Made by a program: the position numbers and the translations under genes
Assembly (NCBI GenBank): GCA_002707335.2
Contig: PAMN02000051.1
Location: 1-9,745 of the forward strand
Reading direction: 5' to 3'
DNA: 9,745 nt
DNA from: Methanobacteriota archaeon
Lineage (GTDB): Archaea; Thermoplasmatota; Poseidoniia; Poseidoniales; Poseidoniaceae
The notes under the pieces: model-generated
Told to the model about the DNA's origin: nothing
What the model saw: only the letters and a program-made list of their open reading frames with translations
Databases searched by the model: none
Shown: in pieces, positions 7,935 to 9,745 of the stretch
Position numbering within the stretch: position 1 is the first letter of the stretch
How the letters are laid out: each line of letters opens with the position of its first letter

Positions 7935-7984
7935 GACATCCCCTTGATTTCACCCGAGCGTCGCCTGCACTTCAAGGAATCGTT

Positions 7985-8362
7985 TTACTCGTGTGCGTTT
8001 CCGTCGTGCCAATTATTCAAAATTTGAGAACATTCCAGTTCAGACGAGATATCTGATACATTTCCTGGAATCAGCCCCGTCATGGAAGCATCGGCTAATT
8101 TGATTCCATTTTCGATGGGAATTGCCTCGATAACTATGTTATGGTTTTTGTAAATTCCAATCTCGAATATTACCCACGGGTGGGGCGCTGCGACCAATTC
8201 TCTAAACATGTCTGAAAACAAAAAACTGGCTAAGTCCTCACATGTATGAAACGAACAAAGAGAGGACAGGGTGTGCAATAATGCTGTTGACTTTTCACTA
8301 AGTTCTGGAATTTCATCTATCACTCTAGACTTTGTCATAGTCAATAGTGGCATGCCGTCCAT
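7985..8362 (-). CDS. Conserved-looking hypothetical protein, 125 aa
   Basis: I do not recognise this protein. It is soluble and slightly acidic, with no signal peptide, no membrane helix and no metal motif. Cys and His are scattered (a CSFHTC cluster around residues 36-41). The middle (WVIFEIGIYKNHNIVIEAI) reads as two beta strands joined by a turn, suggesting a small alpha/beta domain. ATG at 8362 is used; ATGs at 8353 and 8338 are alternatives. A weak TATA-like stretch at 8381-8393 (ACTATTTGTAATC on this strand) is centred about 25 bp before the first ATG, but the gene also follows the 54-aa membrane protein by 36 bp and precedes aceE by 50 bp, so it may simply be a middle cistron. Its position invites, but does not prove, a link with pyruvate dehydrogenase. 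Confidence 0.72.
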   Translation of the reverse strand: MDGMPLLTMTKSRVIDEIPELSEKSTALLHTLSSLCSFHTCEDLASFLFSDMFRELVAAPHPWVIFEIGIYKNHNIVIEAIPIENGIKLADASMTGLIPGNVSDISSELECSQILNNWHDGNAHE

Positions 8363-8398
8363 AAACTAGGCTGTTGGAGGGATTACAAATAGTACATC

Positions 8399-8563
8399 CT
8401 AAATTACACCCGAACGGAATAATGTAAACAACGTAATAATTCCACAAATGACATAGATTAAGATTCCAATTGGGCCTCTTTTGAATTTTGAAGATGGTCT
8501 GAATCCAAGTAGTGGTTCTGTTTTGTTAGCCAGATCTTCTTCGATTTCACCAATGGGTTTCAT
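8399..8563 (-). CDS. Small single-helix membrane protein, 54 aa
   Basis: A short gene read directly from the minus strand, ATG at 8563 to TAG at 8399. The first ~28 residues are polar (starting MKPIGEIEEDLANKTEPLLG, then FRPSSKFKRG). A hydrophobic helix at about 31-49 (PIGILIYVICGIITLFTLF) is followed by the short tail RSGVI. A basic patch (KFKR) just before the helix suggests the N-terminus stays in the cytoplasm, with a tail-anchored topology. No family is recognised. Support that it is real: a TATA-like box sits at the exact leaderless distance from the ATG, the composition is clean for a membrane protein, and it fills an otherwise empty 260-bp gap in a densely packed region. An in-frame GTG four codons upstream (8575) is a weaker start. 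It lies 36 bp upstream of the 125-aa gene and may head the aceE cluster. Confidence 0.72.
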   Translation of the reverse strand: MKPIGEIEEDLANKTEPLLGFRPSSKFKRGPIGILIYVICGIITLFTLFRSGVI

Positions 8564-8584
8564 GAAGATGCGCACTGAGTTCTA

Positions 8585-8592
8585 TGATATAA
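8585..8592 (-). promoter_or_regulatory. TATA box for leaderless 54-aa gene (and aceE cluster)
   Basis: On the minus strand this reads TTATATCA, within CATTATATCATAG. Its centre is about 25 bp upstream of the ATG at 8563, so the expected transcription start coincides with the start codon (leaderless mRNA). It is the best candidate promoter for the run of minus-strand genes ending in aceE. Confidence 0.6.
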
Positions 8593-8624
8593 TGTCGAGT
8601 ACAATTAAGTGATTATTTCTCAAT

Positions 8625-8966
8625 TTATTCACCATTTCTCTCAAACCTAACAGAAACCCAATCAAATAACAATTCCATTATCGGACTCAGGGATTCCGTA
8701 TCTTCTGTTGGTCCATACAGTGTAAGTCTACCTTCATCGTCCTTTTCCCTTTGAATCAAATCACAATCCTCGAGTTCCTTTAGCCTTCTAGATACAGTTG
8801 TTGAAGGGGCATCTAAAATATCCTTTAATTCGGAGAATCTCACAGGCCTATTGCTACGGTCTAAAATCATAAGAATATGAAGAGCTTTGGACTTTGTTAA
8901 TTGTTCAAGAATATTATCAACTTCGCCATACCTGGGGTCACAAACTTCAGTACTCAAATTATCCAT
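8625..8966 (-). CDS. Winged-helix transcriptional regulator (HxlR/ArsR-like)
   Basis: A 113-residue DNA-binding protein, essentially a single winged helix-turn-helix domain. Residues 20-40 form the first helices (ILEQLTKSKALHILMILDRS). RFSELKDILDAPSTTVSRRL (43-62) is the helix-turn-helix, with recognition helix about 54-66. LKELEDCDLIQREKDDEGRLTLYGPT (62-87) is the last helix and wing. The pattern RFSELK...S.RLKELE..DLI is close to HxlR and ArsR/MarR regulators. A C-terminal amphipathic helix (SPIMELLFDWVSVRFE, about 94-109) probably dimerises. There is no metal-binding Cys/His set and no ligand domain, so the signal is unknown. A TATA box lies at leaderless distance, and a perfect inverted repeat sits just upstream of that box, which suggests autoregulation. 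It lies 61 bp upstream of the 54-aa gene on the same strand and could control the aceE cluster (inference). Confidence 0.88.
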   Translation of the reverse strand: MDNLSTEVCDPRYGEVDNILEQLTKSKALHILMILDRSNRPVRFSELKDILDAPSTTVSRRLKELEDCDLIQREKDDEGRLTLYGPTEDTESLSPIMELLFDWVSVRFERNGE

Positions 8967-8986
8967 AATTTCACTCAGCCGTTTTG

Positions 8987-8999
8987 TTTTATTTAAAAT
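8987..8999 (-). promoter_or_regulatory. TATA box of the winged-helix regulator gene
   Basis: On the minus strand this reads ATTTTAAATAAAA. Its centre is about 27 bp before the ATG at 8966, which predicts transcription starting at or within a couple of bases of the start codon. No Shine-Dalgarno precedes the ATG, in agreement with a leaderless transcript. Confidence 0.62.
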
Positions 9000-9002
9000 C
9001 CG

Positions 9003-9020
9003 AGTTACAGTGTTGTAACT
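9003..9020. promoter_or_regulatory. Inverted repeat, probable operator
   Basis: AGTTACAGTGTTGTAACT: perfect 7-bp arms around a 4-bp spacer (GTGT). It lies directly upstream of the TATA box of the winged-helix regulator gene, about 37-54 bp before its start codon. A dimeric winged-helix protein binding here could act on its own promoter by contacting or excluding TBP/TFB. The role is inferred from position and symmetry. Confidence 0.55.
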
Positions 9021-9027
9021 AGAGTGA

Positions 9028-9041
9028 TATTAGCGCTAATA
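9028..9041. repeat. Perfect 14-bp palindrome, second possible operator
   Basis: TATTAGCGCTAATA is a perfect palindrome with no spacer. Its centre is 23 bp (about two helical turns) from the centre of the neighbouring inverted repeat, but the two sequences differ. It may be a second regulatory site. It also lies about 100 bp past the stop of the upstream minus-strand gene, but without a following T-run it does not look like a terminator. The rest of the gap 8967-9143 holds nothing else I can name. Confidence 0.4.
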
Positions 9042-9143
9042 AAATGTAAAGAGGTTTTGGATAACCCCTTGCTAACCATCTGGATCGATTACTTGACGGA
9101 ATTAATTTTGAGATGGTTGTTGGCAATATTGTTATTCAATTGG

Positions 9144-9464
9144 TTATTGTTGTGATTGGTTTTCGGAAATAGCAGGTACATTCCACTGTTTTATTTCACT
9201 GGACTTTGCAAAACAAAGAAATGCAAAACCTGCAGATAATAATGTCCCAGCGAATAAATTGTATTTTTCTTGCTTTATTGGATGACACATTAAAACGCTA
9301 ACAGTATCTTCATCCCATCTATCATCACAAACCTCACTCACTGTTTCTGTGCCAGATTCCATTTCTTTGATGTAATAGGTATGAATGTTCATAGTTAGTG
9401 AAATCAATAGAACGACAGCCGCAGTTGAAAACAGATAACCAGCAATTTCCCATTTGTTTGCCAT
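9144..9464 (-). CDS. Small two-helix membrane protein with two-cysteine loop
   Basis: Unrecognised 106-residue protein. Helix 1 is at about residues 8-27 (GYLFSTAAVVLLISLTMNI) and helix 2 at about 69-86 (NLFAGTLLSAGFAFLCFA). The ~40-residue loop between them is acidic and holds Cys46 and Cys60 (VCDDRWDEDTVSVLMC). With the short, barely charged N-terminus and the C-terminal tail in the cytoplasm, the loop would be outside, where the two cysteines could form a disulfide; this topology is inferred. The tail is Gln/Ser-rich. The gene is monocistronic, with its own possible TATA box, and is divergent from the lipoprotein gene. Confidence 0.72.
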   Translation of the reverse strand: MANKWEIAGYLFSTAAVVLLISLTMNIHTYYIKEMESGTETVSEVCDDRWDEDTVSVLMCHPIKQEKYNLFAGTLLSAGFAFLCFAKSSEIKQWNVPAISENQSQQ

Positions 9465-9490
9465 ATCACTACTAATACCTTTCAGTTAAT

Positions 9491-9499
9491 TGGTATATC
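9491..9499 (-). promoter_or_regulatory. Candidate TATA box of the two-helix protein gene
   Basis: On the minus strand this reads GATATACCA, preceded by a run of T and A. It is centred about 31 bp before the ATG at 9464, giving a predicted leader of only a few bases. It is weaker than the other boxes in the window. Confidence 0.4.
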
Positions 9500-9529
9500 T
9501 GTTAAAAAGTACAAACGGAAGGCCCTCTG

Positions 9530-9543
9530 TATCGTATACGATA
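9530..9543. repeat. Perfect 14-bp palindrome in divergent promoter region
   Basis: TATCGTATACGATA, fully symmetrical, lies between the divergent two-helix protein and lipoprotein genes: about 40 bp behind the candidate TATA box of the former and about 90 bp ahead of that of the latter. It could be an operator shared by the two promoters. Its sequence differs from the palindromes near the winged-helix gene, so a different regulator is more likely. The rest of 9544-9630 shows no gene. Confidence 0.42.
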
Positions 9544-9630
9544 ACAAGGGTAGTGTCTAAAATGACCCATGCAAAGCCCATTCAAACAAGGAATCATTTC
9601 GTATGGGCATTCGGATAAACCCTCTGAATC

Positions 9631-9640
9631 AATATAAATA
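9631..9640 (+). promoter_or_regulatory. TATA box of the lipoprotein gene
   Basis: AATATAAATA is centred about 36 bp before the ATG at 9672, predicting a leader of roughly 10 bases. No Shine-Dalgarno lies in that leader. This is one of the clearest archaeal-style promoter elements in the window. Confidence 0.6.
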
Positions 9641-9671
9641 ACATAATAAGATTATTCAATAAATATCAGCC

Positions 9672-9745
9672 ATGAACACAAGACGTTTAGCAGCCATACT
9701 ACTAGCAACGACATTACTTCTTGCAGGATGTATTGATGAGGATGA
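9672..9745 (+). CDS. Lipoprotein, N-terminal fragment
   Basis: Only the first 24 codons are in the window; the gene runs off the right edge. They encode a lipoprotein signal peptide: Arg4-Arg5 basic region, hydrophobic core to residue 17 (LAAILLATTLLLAG), and lipobox LAGC with Cys20 as the predicted lipidated residue. An acidic start of the mature protein follows (IDEDE...). The product should be anchored to the outer face of the cytoplasmic membrane. What the mature domain does, for example substrate binding, cannot be judged from this fragment. Confidence 0.72.
   Translation, partial: MNTRRLAAILLATTLLLAGCIDED

Noticed and set aside
9028..9041. Palindrome considered as an intrinsic terminator for the upstream minus-strand gene
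   Set aside because: No T-run follows on that strand, it is about 100 bp past the stop codon, and archaeal termination relies on T-rich tracts rather than hairpins.
9576..9608. GCCCAT...ATGGGC inverted repeat
   Set aside because: Six-base arms 21 bp apart are easily expected by chance and do not form a stable hairpin or a T-run terminator.
9561..9617. 18-codon plus-strand frame beginning MTHAKPIQ in the divergent promoter region
   Set aside because: Too short, no ribosome-binding site, and it lies upstream of a clear TATA box for the next gene.

Overview
The window looks like a compact chromosomal segment of an archaeon, most probably a marine group II euryarchaeote (Candidatus Poseidoniales). 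This placement is an inference. It rests on A/T-rich TATA-like boxes centred about 25-32 bp before several starts, start codons at or within a few bases of the predicted transcription start (leaderless or nearly leaderless mRNAs), a HerA-type ATPase, a moderate GC content, very tight packing, and many small orphan membrane proteins. No rRNA, tRNA, CRISPR array, transposase or integrase is visible.

Layout. At the left edge lies a plus-strand pair: a two-helix membrane protein with a VKOR-like cysteine/GIP segment, and a CYTH-type triphosphatase that overlaps it by one base. Next is a minus-strand DegT-family PLP aminotransferase whose 3' end overlaps the CYTH gene tail-to-tail by 23 bp. A 91-bp divergent gap separates it from a plus-strand pair: a 781-residue HerA-like ATPase carrying an unusual C-terminal membrane domain, and a flavin nitroreductase-fold enzyme that resembles iodotyrosine deiodinase in detail. 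The last two are coupled by a TTGA overlap and a strong Shine-Dalgarno.

One base further on, and convergent, is a full-length bacterial-type pyruvate dehydrogenase E1 (aceE, 890 aa, minus strand). Reading upstream from aceE on the same strand are a 125-aa orphan, a 54-aa single-helix membrane protein (a short gene that is easy to miss) with a textbook leaderless TATA promoter, and a winged-helix regulator. The regulator's own promoter is flanked by two perfect palindromes. The spacings (50, 36 and 61 bp) would allow the small genes and aceE to be one transcription unit, possibly under that regulator.

The right end holds a small two-helix protein with a two-cysteine loop (minus strand), a 207-bp divergent promoter region with a perfect 14-bp palindrome and a TATA box, and the first 24 codons of a lipoprotein (plus strand). 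No intergenic stretch exceeds about 210 bp.

The points most worth following are: aceE in an apparently archaeal setting without E2/E3 genes beside it; the halotyrosine-binding triad in the nitroreductase; the HerA ATPase fused to a six-helix membrane domain; and the palindrome-flanked regulator promoter upstream of the aceE cluster.
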